Positions 38,083 to 50,187 of a DNA stretch of 64,000 nucleotides are shown here, piece after piece. The notes under the pieces were generated by a model. The model was not told the DNA's origin. It saw only the letters and a program-made list of their open reading frames with translations, and ran no database searches. Position numbers and translations under genes: made by a program. Position 1 is the stretch's first letter. Each line of letters opens with the position of its first letter. The stretch is from Hofstenia miamia. Its lineage: Eukaryota; Xenacoelomorpha; Acoela. The stretch is from NCBI GenBank assembly GCA_004352715.1, contig SCFE01000023.1, positions 736,720-800,719 on the forward strand. The letters run 5' to 3'.

Positions 38083-40198
38083 TATAAATTGGTGAATTCA
38101 AAAAATTTTATTTATGATTTTTCAATACGATTTACAAATTATAATATGAATTGCAATTAAAACATCATTATTTTCATTTTGAGTTAATCTCACAATTTTC
38201 TAAAAATATTTATAATTTACTTTTTTAATATAATAGGTATTTGTACCAAGTGCTACATGAAAATAAATTGAATTCACATGTAAGTACTCTTTCATGCTTT
38301 GTTGAAGAGATTATTAAAAATAGAATCTAAACTGTTAAACAGCATAATGAAGTGCTATGCTTCTTGTATTTCTTTATTTTTCAACATTTGTATTTAAATA
38401 ATAAAAAAGAATTATTCAAAGTAACAATGATGACGATATATTAAGCAAGTGTTCAGACGAATTGAAACCGAGAACTATTCTTTTGTTGCCAAAAGTAATC
38501 CTACTCTTCAAATATACTTTCAACTGCCAATTCATACAGCTTTTGTGATTTTCATTTTCAATTTGTAACCTGCTAAAATTGAATAGTGGGTGTGCTTTTG
38601 AGAAACGAGTTACTTTTATTAAGTAAAAAAATGAGAAAGACTATAAAAGACTTAAGGGGCTGTTCGAGCAGTAACGGAATTTCACTTTCACGGTTAACAT
38701 GGATGCTACTTATTCAATAATGACTTATTTTTGCTGAGCTCTTAACTCTAATTATTCTTAGTAAGCAAACAAGAAGGGTTTCAAACTCCAAGTAACTGCT
38801 TCTTGAACAAATTCACGGAAATTTTGAAGGCTTTACTTTATTGTTGGAAGTTAAGTGTTGTTGTAAGAAACATATACAGTCTAACACTAGAGCAGCGTGC
38901 ACTCTTTGAGAATATATTTATATCTAATGTTTCAATGCGAAAATTATTGAATAGAAACAACATTTCTTTTAACAGCAAATTCAATGAGATTACCAACATA
39001 ATTGGAAGTATATGCAAGTGTTTTTGCTGAATGAATAATGAAGCATACAAAAAAGGTTTATAAGTCATTATGACCTATCGTCGCGTTTCTAGTGTTAATG
39101 AAAAAAGCTCAAAATATTTATCAAGAAAACAGTTACAGGTGACATTTTAGCTAATTCAAACAAGTAATATGTTAGAGATGGGGAGAAAAACATAGACTGA
39201 TAATTTGTGAATAAATATCTGTGATTAATATTATTTGGGAATAAATAAATTTGTTTGGCGAGTATATTTGTCAAATAATTAGATTTTATTTTTAGATCGC
39301 AGTATCAATTACAATTACCGAGGTAGAAAAAAACCGCAATTGATACCCGCAATCGCTGCTAATTTATCAACAACTGATCTTGAAAACGTCAATTACTTGT
39401 TAGGAGAAGCTTATAAATTAACTATATTCGACGTAAAAGTGAAAACTCGGGAGAAGTATGATAAAAATCTTGAATATATTATGCCCAATTAATAATGAGG
39501 AAACTGACATAAAGCGATTGAGAATGGCAAAGGAAATTTGAGACAATTAAGGGGAAACTAGGAAAGAAATAATGATTGGAAAACTGCTTTGTAGATTTAG
39601 TTACATTATCCATACCTTGGTTAGTTTTCTGAATTGCCCTTGTACTGTATATTTCCGAATAATATCGCTTTAATTAACACATATTGAAATATTTGTCATG
39701 CTAATATGCTCAGTCTATACATGTATAACCTCCTCGAACAATTCAATTCGATCTTGACACCAAAATAATAAAAATGTCAATATATTTGTAAATGTGGTTA
39801 CCGTATTAGGTCACCTTAGTCGACAGGATAAAAGTACGAAAGTAGATAGAGAAAAATAGGGCGTATTTAGCCAAAATAAATCAAATTTTGCCAGAAGAAA
39901 TGTAAATTTTGAAGTTTTTTGATAAGCTTAGAAAGCGAAACTTTAAAAGAAAAATATACTAAATTTTAGCAAGAGACAAAAGTATACGTAAATAAATGCC
40001 TGCACATTCAAAATGACGAGCAAGTGCAATAAACAAAGCTACGCACATTGTAGCATGAACCCCTAAGATTTAGTAATGTGAAGCTTATCACTCTCTAAGA
40101 GTTCTTAATTTTGACAGTAAAATAGTAATTTTAATTTCATAGGACATTACAACCTTTGGCTGGTCAAACAAATTTCTATATGTATGAAACTAATAGAC
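37670..40198. other. No gene recognised; one AT microsatellite
   Basis: AT-rich. (AT)n runs 38042-38087. The ORFs at 38803-39030 and its opposite strand show no domain. Confidence 0.5.
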
Positions 40199-40562
40199 TT
40201 GTCCATGGATTGATATTTTTGGAATTATATCCATGGAATTCATATGGATCGATGCATTGGATTTCCCACTGATCAACGGACTATCCTTTACAAGGCCTAC
40301 TATATAAGATAATATGATATAGTATGCCTTGTCCAGTTTAATTTGTAAAATAGATAACTGAGTGATATACTACGTATGTGCAAATATAACATCGTTGGCA
40401 CTAATGTTAATACCAACGGCTGCTGCATCCAATTCAGCGGCAATTGCTTATAATTACTCTAGTAGACTCTACTATTGAACTAAAATTGTGGATCCACGAA
40501 ATATCTCCGAAATCCATGGATCGCATTTTCAGATCCAGATTCATTCCAGATCCATGGAGGGA
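40199..40562. repeat. Candidate 0.36 kb inverted-repeat element with TCCATGGAT ends
   Basis: The left end has TCCATGGATTGATA at 40202 and the right end has, inverted, TCCATGGATCTGGAAT (ending about 40559). Further ATCCATGGA copies lie at 40229 and 40512. Arms are imperfect. No clear target duplication. No ORF. It may be a MITE or a simple palindromic repeat. Confidence 0.4.
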
Positions 40563-41578
40563 TTTATAAAATTTTGAGATACAATAAATTTTCTAAAAAG
40601 TAGAATGAAAAAGCCATAGAATGTCAATAACCATAATCAGAAAATTCCAAAGTTGCATGACCAGTTGCATAAATCGATGTTAAAATTTAACGTGATTTCA
40701 AATTTCTTAATTTGATGAAATTCAAATAGTCTCTTGAATAAAGTATTGAGTGAATTGTTTTATCTTTGGCCAGACGTCTAAATTTCAGCGATATTTAATG
40801 TCAAATTTCCGTCTTCTCCTTAGCACCTTAAATGCAGTTTGGATTGTAGATTTTTCAAAGAGCTTTGATGAATTCTTCCAAAATTATCGTGTTCAACAAT
40901 AAATTACGAAAAAATTTCTTAAAACTTACAACAGCCTCACGAAAGGGTTGCAGAAATTAGCATGTTGACAATCAATTTGCACATTTAGTTTCTAAAAAGT
41001 CATAATCTATTTATAGGACTTGATGTTAGAATTACATGTAACAATTTAACGAGTGAAATATTTGGTTCAAAATTAAAAACCAAAATTGTCTTACATAACA
41101 ATGTAAAATTTTAACATTCGCAACCATTTAGTGTCAAATTTTCAAAATAAGATGTTCATTTAAACATTATATGTGACATACAAAATATGAAGTGCAAATT
41201 TCTAAAGCCCACTTATTCATAAATTTATAACTCCTGATGCATTAGAATAACCCAATGAAATTTTAGATGATTTCAATTTTTGAAGAATTCCATCAGAAAG
41301 CAATGTAATCTTAATTTAGGACATAATGAATCAGATAAAAGCTTTAAATAAAACAACAATTGCGCAACCTACAGTGATTTCTATGTGCTCCTGGCGATTT
41401 AAGCGATGGCTGTGCCATGGTGTCAAACTGTGTTTGTGTGTTTTTTTAAATAATTGTTTGTGCTTTGTCAACCTGGCTTGTGTTTAAATCAACATTGAAG
41501 AAAGAGGCGTGATTAAATTATAAAATTATATACTGTCTACACAAAATTTAACATTTAACTTTCCTATGTTTTACATAA

Positions 41579-41583
<5 letters not shown>
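40563..41583. other. No gene recognised
   Basis: AT-rich, no coding-like ORF. Confidence 0.5.

Positions 41584-41614
<31 letters not shown>
41584..41614. repeat. (AT)n microsatellite
   Basis: 31 bp of AT repeats abutting a TAGGGATGAG motif. Confidence 0.9.
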
Positions 41615-41617
<3 letters not shown>

Positions 41618-42410
41618 GGATGAGTTTTAATCAAAAAATTATGCTGCCGTGTCCGGTTTTGCACTTATATTATCCTGCGCGGATTTTTCCGGATTAACTG
41701 TCATATTTCAGGAGTCGCAATTTCTAATATTTTTCATATATAATGACATCTTCAGGCATGTGGCATTGATAAGTTAACCAGAAGTTTCATTCTACACCCG
41801 CACACAAACTGAAAAGATTTATTCAAGGAGATGAAAACAAAGTGAAAATTTTTAGACGTCAGCATATTTGCCCGCTAGTAAAGAAAATTTAAAGTGAGGA
41901 ATTGTGTTTCAAAATATTTTTTCTATGAGGCAAATACAATTTTTTTATCATTGCTTATTCAAAATCTAAATTTATTCATGATAAACTGTATGACGAGAAA
42001 AATCATTTACTAGGTTACGGATCCATGACTAGGTATAGTAGTTAAAAAAATGGCAAGCACGTCGACAACAAGCTGAGATAGAAAAGTTTCCTTGGAAAAG
42101 TGTCAATTGCAATGCAATCAACAACTTGTGAAAAAGTTCTAAAATCTTTACATCTTTTGTGGAAAATATTTGCAAGTTGTTGTTTAACGGAGTCAATTAC
42201 GAAATCGACTCAAATGCATGACGATTTTGATACACTATTACAACACCATAGTATTGTTAGTTATTGAAGAATATATTATTAATGTATACAGGGTGTTAGT
42301 CTTGAATTTCTATTATAGATTTTATCCGAATTTAACTGGATCTCCATTTTATCCTGCCCTGCCCGGATTTATTCTGCCCCTGATTATCTTGTCCGGACTC
42401 GGCCATACTA
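41615..42410. mobile_element. Possible 0.8 kb hAT-like element with TCCGG/ATCCTGC blocks
   Basis: It begins TAGGGATGAG directly after (AT)n. G/C-richer blocks near both ends share TTATCCTGC...CGGATTT phrases (41671-41690 and 42349-42370) and TCCGG. The right edge is placed at CCATACTA (42410) by weak resemblance to an inverted TAG start. The repeats at the two ends are partly direct rather than inverted, so the structure is uncertain. Confidence 0.3.
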
Positions 42411-42606
42411 TATTGTAGCAGCGCTAGGGTGCACGGAAGTGCGCTGATTAAGAGAACGCAGCTAACTATTTTTCTATTTACAATAGCTTAGGTCTCTTAT
42501 ATACAATTTTACACTAGACAATGTGGATAAATAACTAGTGAACACTATTAAACACGAAAACAAGAGAGCTGGCCGATACTAGGAACCAGTACCTGCCGAT
42601 GCCGCA

Positions 42607-42641
42607 TTATATATATATATATAATATATATATATATATAT

Positions 42642-42679
<38 letters not shown>
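42607..42679. repeat. (AT)n microsatellite with ACATACATG interruption
   Basis: Compound AT/ACAT tract on the left side of the 42680 duplicate. Confidence 0.85.
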
Positions 42680-42687
<8 letters not shown>

Positions 42688-42932
42688 ATATGTACACATA
42701 CATATATACAAATAAATCCGAATGATCGCGGATGTGAGGTGGGAGAGAAATTCGAAGGAAGTTAGGGAAAAGGTTGAGTTCTTTGCATGATAATAGAAAT
42801 GTACATTGAAGACTCAATTTTTGAAATTTGAGAAAGAATGATTTAAAGTTCTTGTATGTTGCGGCGTCAGTGTCATTTAATGATTGTGTGATAACATCTG
42901 TAGCGAGGATAGAGAGTTTTTTCATTTGCATA
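42680..42932 (-). repeat. About 250 bp duplicated coding-like segment, copy 1
   Basis: It matches 44151-44403 with about three substitutions, and the match stops sharply after CATTTGCA at the right. On the minus strand the segment is open and reads LSILATDVITQSLND..., then a FLLSCKELNLFPNFLR block and PPHIRDHSDLF before running into repeat-coded Y/I residues. The F-L-x-x-C-K-x-x-x-L-x-P-x-F-L pattern recalls N-terminal segments of proteins linked to invertebrate LINEs, but I cannot name the family. Confidence 0.7.
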
Positions 42933-43795
42933 AAAACGAACACGTTGACGAATTATATATATGTAGTACTTTCAGCTATATTAGCCTTCATCAGCAAGAA
43001 TACAAAACGATTAAAAAATAAAGTTTATATATACTGCAGTGAAATGATTGATTGATTGACAGGATGATTGATTGCTTAGAAGAGATGAAGTTTGATTTCT
43101 ACTTGATTGTTCACTATATACATGTATATGTATATATAGACACATTCATATATGTAGTTACATATTTGAGACAAAACTTTGCACAACAGTTCTACTTAAA
43201 ATCTTATAAATTTGTCAGCTCAAGAATAGTACAAATGTGTTGCTTACAACACTTCATTTTTCAAACAAATTTTAAACACATTGGCAGCAAAAATCTTGTT
43301 AACAAAACAACAAATAAATAGCAAAATATATTGGTAACAGGACCATCAGACAGCCATCGAAGATATTTGATCTTATATAATATTTAAGGATAAAATATTG
43401 AGCACAGCAACGCTATTACGAGTTGGTTTAACAATTCATTGAGTCATAGGAAATGCTTCATTCAGAAAACTTTCAATGTTGATCATAAAACATATTTTAA
43501 ATTTCACAGACACAAAATTTTACAGAAAATTTTTCTCTACCTCAGCTCTAATGGCATTTTATCCTAAAATGCTCACCCACACCAATTTGTAGCTTCTTGG
43601 AAAATTTAGATGAGAATCACATTCATGAGTTTGGAGCAATTGGATATTTTCATGATAGATTATATACGTATCTTTTTTCAAACCAATCGACTTTGATTAG
43701 GGGAATTGTTTACATAGCTCTATTGTTATTTACACTTGTGTAAGCAAAACAGGATTTCAAATCACGTTTCTCATTAAATTTGATCTATACAGATT
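42933..43795. other. No gene recognised
   Basis: AT-rich between the two duplicated segments. The GATTGATTGACAGGATGATTGATTG stretch at about 43045-43072 is a short imperfect repeat only. Confidence 0.5.
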
Positions 43796-44150
43796 ATATA
43801 TATATATATATATATNNNNNNNNNNNNNNNNNNNNNNNNNNNNNNNNNNNNNNNNNNNNNNNNNNNNNNNNNNNNNNNNNNNNNNNNNNNNNNNNNNNNN
43901 NNNNNNNNNNNNNNNNNNNNNNNNNNNNNNNNNNNNNNNNNNNNNNNNNNNNNNNNNNNNNNNNNNNNNNNNNNNNNNNNNNNNNNNNNNNNNNNNNNNN
44001 NNNNNNNNNNNNNNNNNNNNNNNNNNNNNNNNNNNNNNNNNNNNNNNNNNNNNNNNNNNNNNNNNNNNNNNNNNNNNNNNNNNNNNNNNNNNNNNNNNNN
44101 NNNNNNNNNNNNNNNNNNNNNNNNNNNNNNNNNNNNNNNNNNNNNNNNNN
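43796..44150. other. (AT)n followed by a 335 N gap
   Basis: TA repeats at 43796-43815 run into an N run, 43816-44150. Confidence 0.95.
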
Positions 44151-44403
44151 ATACATGTATATATGTACACATACATATATACAAATAAATCCGAATGATC
44201 GCGGATGTGAGGTGGGAGAGAAATTCGAAGGAAGTTAGGGAAAAGGTTGAGTTCTTTGCATGATAATAGAAATGTACATTGAAGACTCAATTTTTGAAAT
44301 TTGAGAAAGAATGATTTAAAGTTCTTGTATGTTGCGGTGTCAGTGTCATTCAATGATTGTGTGATAACATCTGTAGCGAGGATAGAGAGTTTTATCATTT
44401 GCA
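44151..44403 (-). repeat. About 250 bp duplicated coding-like segment, copy 2
   Basis: Second copy of 42680-42932, starting at the edge of a 335 N gap (43816-44150). Its minus-strand reading is also open and extends further upstream, to about 44461. One of the substitutions changes Ala to Thr and another Lys to Ile relative to copy 1. Confidence 0.7.
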
Positions 44404-45789
44404 GTGAAGAGATCACTTCTAATAACATTTTCAACATTAACTTGGATAGTACTTCAGACAATCAGGTTGACTGCACTTTTTCAAAAGTTAGCAGATAATT
44501 TACTAAATTTGGTCTGCTAAAAACTGAAAAATTGATTCCTAATGTATGATGTTAAAAATCAAGTGGTCAAAATTAATGTACTATTTTTTGAATATCAGCT
44601 TAACAAAAATAACAACCTTGAATTATTCTGAAATTAATTTGAATTTCTGGGCTCTCAAATGAGGATCACTTTTGAAACATCGTCTGTCAAAGTATTTTTA
44701 AAGATAAATGTTAAAGCTTTATAATAAGGTCAACTTGGAAATCTTGCATCAAAATTTCAAAAACATTTTTACAGAAAATAGCCCACTGTTCTCATTTAAA
44801 ACACTCGTTGTTTTAGTTAACCACCTTAAATCTCAATTGAATATTCAATTTATGTTTGTAAATTTCGTAGTTATTACTTCCAAATAATACTTTCTATAGA
44901 GTAAAAGAAGCGCTTTTTCTGTCTCATATAAGAAAATATATTAATTCATGATATACTGTGTTTCCTTAATCAATTTCATCTGGATGTGTGCAGTAATAAA
45001 TCACCAGATCTTTCACGTCAACCTTAATGACGTCAAATGTGCTAAATTCTAATCTAAGATATTGAGATTTCTAAATATATTTAAGCTTTTGTAATTTTGG
45101 GCCTATGCATAATTTGGGAATGCCTTTGTACTTTGTGGACTTAATACGATAACTAATGTTCGGATAGGAATAGGTGAACTGTGCTGCTAGGGTTGTTAAT
45201 GTAGACCATGTATATTAGCCCTTTACATGTTGATCCTAAAATCAATCAGAGGTGGAATTGGTCTTAGAACTTAATACCAGATCAGAATTCGATTGCTTGA
45301 CACTTGAACCCCTAAATTTTAAGTAAAACTCTTTCTGAGTCCCACTTTTATGTATTTTTCTATGTTCTTCGCTATGTATAGTATTAGTATTTGCATTTAG
45401 TATCAATGGTACTGCTTGGTATAGATGCTAGAAGTCTGAAAATAAGCTCAAAATAATCGATAATTTTGATGGATAAAGAAGAGCTTATATTTTTTTAATT
45501 CTGAGGACTTTTCAATATGTCTATTTTGCAGTCCTAACCCTTAAATTCATTAGAAAATAATAGATTATAGAGGCATGTATTAAAATTGTAAGCCTTAAGA
45601 GTAGGGAAGCTGTTTAAGTAATGGTAACTCTGTCGTACCTTCAGCAGATGATAAAGTACGGTTTACAATATTTTATTGTATATCGTTCAGATATTAGAAC
45701 TAGATAGAAAATAGTATTGACTCCTTAATAAAAACTCTTCTGCACAATGATTCTCCTCACGCTTCTTAATTCTCGCATTATTAACTCCT
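44404..45789. other. No gene recognised
   Basis: AT-rich, no coding-like ORF or clear element ends. Confidence 0.5.
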
Positions 45790-45797
45790 CTGAGGAG

Positions 45798-46075
45798 TAG
45801 AGATGTGCAGGACCGTTACCTGGTTCCGGTTACGGATCTGGTCCCGCAAAGCCTGTGATCAGATACCGGGACCAAAAATAATACTTCGAGACCAGATACT
45901 TTGATGAGTTGAACTTTAACCACATATTATAGTTTGTTATCTTTAGTTATGTTGTATACTTTCGTTATCAATTAAAAATATTTTAACTGGATGTGATAGC
46001 AAAATTAAAGACGCTAACGATTACCGGAACCAAACAGGGCCTGGGACCAAATGCAACTGGTTGCTCAAACCTCTA
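45798..46075. mobile_element. 278 bp hAT-type MITE with 8 bp target duplication
   Basis: The left end reads TAGAGATGTGCAGGACC and the right end, inverted, reads TAGAGGTTTGAGCAACC. Inner blocks also pair: GGTTCCGGTTA on the left and GGTTCCGGTAA inverted on the right. The flanking octamers are CTGAGGAG (45790-45797) and CCGAGGAG (46076-46083), 7 of 8 identical. Short inverted ends starting TAGAG/CAGAG with 8 bp duplications are characteristic of the hAT superfamily. There is no transposase inside. Confidence 0.8.
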
Positions 46076-46083
46076 CCGAGGAG

Positions 46084-47738
46084 CTAGTTTTTCTTTTGTT
46101 TGTTTGTTTAGAGGATGTCTTGAAGTGTTGGATAGATTCTTTGAAAAAACATTTAAAATAACTGTTAGCCTAAAAATCCATTAAATTTTAATATTGATGC
46201 GAATTGCCGTGTGTATTAAAAAACTTTTCCTGTTCATATCATTTAACATTTTGTGCATAACATTAACATAATTACCTCCAAAGAATGATTTTTACATATT
46301 CAATTTGACACAGCAACCCCTTTGAATGCGTAATAGCATCAAGAATTGAACTACTTGAAGGAACACTTTTGTAGTTATCTATAAATTTAAGTTGAAATCC
46401 TTGTTGTAATTTGGATTTTAACCCAAGCATTTTCAAAGAACAGAACTTCAAAACTTTTTGGGTCTAGAGACTTCAGATATTTGGTTCAAAGAGCAAATTT
46501 GGTCGCGATTCTATACTATTTGTTTCCGGTTCATCGAAGTTCTTGGAGTAGAGCTCAAATCGAAGAAATCTTAATCAAGCACTGCAATATTAATTTAGCA
46601 TTTAAAGATTTCATATCACCTTAAATTTAGGCAATTTCTTCTGTACTAATAATTATTTTCAGAAATTGAAGTAAATATTTCTTTCATTAATCGAAATTGA
46701 CAATGCTTGGATCCAGTACGAAAATATTTTTATGGTTTTGCAGGCTCTACCGACCTCAACCAAGCCTGGCGCAAATCCTCGTGATTAGACGTATAATACC
46801 AACAGTACGTATTTTATCTACTACTTTTATCTACGTTGTATATAAATTTAGAAAACCATGATGTAATATAATAAAATTTAATAACATATGCTCGAAGAAA
46901 AAAGTTCAACATCAGTCTCATATAAATAGTCAATATTTTCTGCATTAGCTGATTTTGCTAAATTAATATTTATTAATATAACTTAATAATCATTGTCGTA
47001 AATGTCAACAAGTTGGGCGTGATATAAAATATATTTAGCATATTTAAAACAATGCGTAATTCTCTTTAAATGTACAATTATCTGCGGACATAGATGTACG
47101 CTAGGGTGATTCAAAAAATAACATTTTCATACAATTACGTCGAGTACATTCTAGATTTGATCAATTGAATTTTGCGTATAAAGTAATGGTGGATAACTAT
47201 CTTAGGTTTGTACGACTAAGCATATTTGAAAGAGGCTATGGCATTGCAAAGTGTTACCACCTGTACCAATGCGTGCAGTTGTGACCGGAAGTCACACCAC
47301 TAAAGAAGTATCGCAACTTAAGAATGTAGATTTTCTGTGAAAAAAGATCACCATTGCAGTTACCACATCTGGTTGGCCAAACATTTATTGCAAAAAACGC
47401 ATGCACCTTCAAATTTGCCTGTATTTGGATGTTTTGTACTAAGAATAATTGCAGGAGACTAATCTGTAACTGCCTAGATCTCAAGAATGGTATGTACTGC
47501 CTGTTCTCGATTTATCCCAGTTCCCGTTTCTAAACTCAGTTTTCCAGATAATTCATTACCACTTAGGATAGAAATATGATGATCCCCTTTCTGTAATCAC
47601 GCGACAAGGAGAAAGCAAGTTCTGATCGCAAAATGAGAATTCGCTTTTCAACTTGAATATTTGATTCTTTTGCAAATCAATCCGCTTTTTTCCAAGTTCA
47701 TTTCTTTGAGCCAGAGCATTGTCGTTTACCACTTTTTT
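46084..47738. other. No gene clearly recognised
   Basis: Mostly AT-rich. A G/C-richer stretch at 47230-47510 may be decayed coding DNA (minus-strand ORF 47254-47484, and plus-strand readings with several stops), but no domain is recognised. Confidence 0.4.
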
Positions 47739-47754
47739 CGTATACCGGTATTAT

Positions 47755-47830
47755 CGTGTATTAGAGCTCTCGTGTATCGGTATTTCGTGTATTTGGGAGT
47801 AGTGTATTTTCATGTATTTTCGTGTATTTA
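47755..47830. repeat. Six CGTGTATT-like motifs beside the hAT fragment
   Basis: CGTGTATT or one-base variants occur at 47755, 47771, 47786, 47801, 47811 and 47821, spaced about 15 then 10 bp. hAT transposons often carry such short subterminal motifs as transposase binding sites. The position just beyond the 3' end of the transposase fragment fits that role; binding is inference. Confidence 0.55.
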
Positions 47831-47856
47831 GGAAAACTTATTAAACCCAGAAAAAT

Positions 47857-48531
47857 TTATTCTTCAAAAGAAATTTGCACTAGGCATTCTGAATTTTTGG
47901 GTAAAATTGAGCTGCGTTTATCGCTGGGGCGAGGCTTACATACCGAAAACATCCGTTCAACGGAACTACTGCTTGCGGGTATGGCCAGAAATTCATAAAC
48001 AGCATTTTTGAAATCACTGCACATGGGGGACTGTTCCCAGAATTTTACAATCTCGTCGTTTACCAAAGCACCGTCTAGATATGAAAGTAAAAAATTTTGA
48101 TGTTGCTTAGAAGACCTTTGAATCAACAAATTAGCACCAAAATCGAGTAGCTTTTCCTTTGACGGCTGAGATTCTACAACTTCCGGAGAGTCTCTTTCAC
48201 TCAAGTGGGGATCAAAATGAGATAAAAACATTCTTCGGCACTGCTCGGTTTCAAACCGAAAAAACGAATTATCTGAATCGCAGAATGCTAGTCTAGTCTT
48301 CGGATCGAGGATCGTTGCGACAATCAGCAATGTATCAGTTCTAACAAAACGAAAATGGGAAATAAATGATGTCACACATCGTTCCTTAATTGCATTCACC
48401 GAAGCTATTTCTGTAGAAAAACTGGTCAGTGTTTGTTCAAGCATTTGCGAAACAGGAATGACTCGGTGGATATTGATCGTAGCAGTTTGTTGACCTTGCC
48501 TTCCTTTACACTCTGCTTTTCCATCAACCAA
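47857..48531 (-). pseudogene. hAT transposase, C-terminal fragment (224 codons)
   Basis: An open minus-strand reading encodes the C-terminal part of a hAT-superfamily transposase. It has the LIVATILDPKTRLAF block (around residues 88-104; compare the usual ATxLDPRxK), a W-x-x-S-P segment, and near the end FLAIPASSSSVERMFSV followed by DKRSSILP and a short tail. This is the hAT dimerisation domain, whose S-x-E-R-x-F-S motif is generally taken to carry the last catalytic acid. Full hAT transposases are usually 500-700 residues, so the N-terminal zinc finger and first catalytic acids are missing. The upstream side is cut by (AT)n at 48577. The reading lacks internal stops, so decay may be recent. 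It is probably not expressed. Confidence 0.85.
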
Positions 48532-48573
48532 AACATTCTTCTATTTATCATAGGAATTTAAAATTACCAACTT

Positions 48574-48576
<3 letters not shown>

Positions 48577-48606
<30 letters not shown>
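48577..48606. repeat. (AT)n microsatellite
   Basis: 30 bp of AT repeats at the break of the hAT fragment and directly left of the 183 bp repeat. Confidence 0.9.
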
Positions 48607-48610
<4 letters not shown>

Positions 48611-48789
48611 TTAGTTGTCGCAAATTTTTCAAATATAGTGCATTGACTCCTATTAAATCATTAAAATATGCATGTTAGCTTAATAAACTCGGAAAGAGTG
48701 CATAGTAAATAATCTATGCATTTTTTATGTTTTCATCAGAATTTTATTTTGTCAGATTGAATCAGGTTCAAACCAGAACAGGCTAAATA
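48607..48789 (+). repeat. 183 bp dispersed repeat, copy A
   Basis: It matches 55022-55204 with one visible substitution, and both copies follow (AT)n directly. The copy runs into a gap of exactly 1000 N (48790-49789), so its right end is unknown. No ORF. Confidence 0.9.
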
Positions 48790-49789
48790 NNNNNNNNNNN
48801 NNNNNNNNNNNNNNNNNNNNNNNNNNNNNNNNNNNNNNNNNNNNNNNNNNNNNNNNNNNNNNNNNNNNNNNNNNNNNNNNNNNNNNNNNNNNNNNNNNNN
48901 NNNNNNNNNNNNNNNNNNNNNNNNNNNNNNNNNNNNNNNNNNNNNNNNNNNNNNNNNNNNNNNNNNNNNNNNNNNNNNNNNNNNNNNNNNNNNNNNNNNN
49001 NNNNNNNNNNNNNNNNNNNNNNNNNNNNNNNNNNNNNNNNNNNNNNNNNNNNNNNNNNNNNNNNNNNNNNNNNNNNNNNNNNNNNNNNNNNNNNNNNNNN
49101 NNNNNNNNNNNNNNNNNNNNNNNNNNNNNNNNNNNNNNNNNNNNNNNNNNNNNNNNNNNNNNNNNNNNNNNNNNNNNNNNNNNNNNNNNNNNNNNNNNNN
49201 NNNNNNNNNNNNNNNNNNNNNNNNNNNNNNNNNNNNNNNNNNNNNNNNNNNNNNNNNNNNNNNNNNNNNNNNNNNNNNNNNNNNNNNNNNNNNNNNNNNN
49301 NNNNNNNNNNNNNNNNNNNNNNNNNNNNNNNNNNNNNNNNNNNNNNNNNNNNNNNNNNNNNNNNNNNNNNNNNNNNNNNNNNNNNNNNNNNNNNNNNNNN
49401 NNNNNNNNNNNNNNNNNNNNNNNNNNNNNNNNNNNNNNNNNNNNNNNNNNNNNNNNNNNNNNNNNNNNNNNNNNNNNNNNNNNNNNNNNNNNNNNNNNNN
49501 NNNNNNNNNNNNNNNNNNNNNNNNNNNNNNNNNNNNNNNNNNNNNNNNNNNNNNNNNNNNNNNNNNNNNNNNNNNNNNNNNNNNNNNNNNNNNNNNNNNN
49601 NNNNNNNNNNNNNNNNNNNNNNNNNNNNNNNNNNNNNNNNNNNNNNNNNNNNNNNNNNNNNNNNNNNNNNNNNNNNNNNNNNNNNNNNNNNNNNNNNNNN
49701 NNNNNNNNNNNNNNNNNNNNNNNNNNNNNNNNNNNNNNNNNNNNNNNNNNNNNNNNNNNNNNNNNNNNNNNNNNNNNNNNNNNNNNNNN
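48790..49789. other. Assembly gap, exactly 1000 N
   Basis: The round length suggests a placeholder of unknown true size. Confidence 0.95.
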
Positions 49790-50187
49790 TTGTCAGTGAT
49801 GTTATTGGACATTTGGAAGACCTGTGCGAGATGTCAACATGGGACCTCTAAGCAATCCCCAATTCTATGTATTAAATTTTCAGTATCTGTTTTAGTGTAA
49901 AGTAGAAACTTTTTGTACATATACATATGTGGATACCTGCATACCTATTAGGCCCTTCAAAATTGATTATTAATGATTATGGGGCTCAAATTTTTGCTAT
50001 ATTTACATAATTACTTTGATTTTTTGGTATTGTAGGTTCACAAAAGAGTCCAATTTTTATACTTAGGGCCCACAATTTGAATATAATTGCTTCTAATAAG
50101 CACTATTTTTATTTTTGGGCACAAATTTTTTTAGTAATTTTGGGGAACGGTGCGTCCGCACACCTGACTCTAGTATTGACGCCACTG
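49790..50187. mobile_element. Right part of a GCCACTG-ended DNA element
   Basis: The right edge, inverted, starts CAGTGGCGTCAATACTAGAG and continues with a G/C-richer block holding GTGTGCGGACGCACC. Several GGGCCC/TTAGGCCC phrases lie in 49950-50120. This matches the widespread CAGTGGCGTAGCTAG-type ends. The left end is not visible and may be in the 1000 N gap. Confidence 0.45.

Noticed and set aside
41000-42420. Paired TCCGG/ATCCTGC blocks as a clean inverted repeat
   Set aside because: The best matches between the two ends are in direct orientation and no target duplication fits, so it is listed only as a low-confidence element.
48736-49812. 358-codon minus-strand ORF
   Set aside because: Almost all of it is the 1000 N gap.
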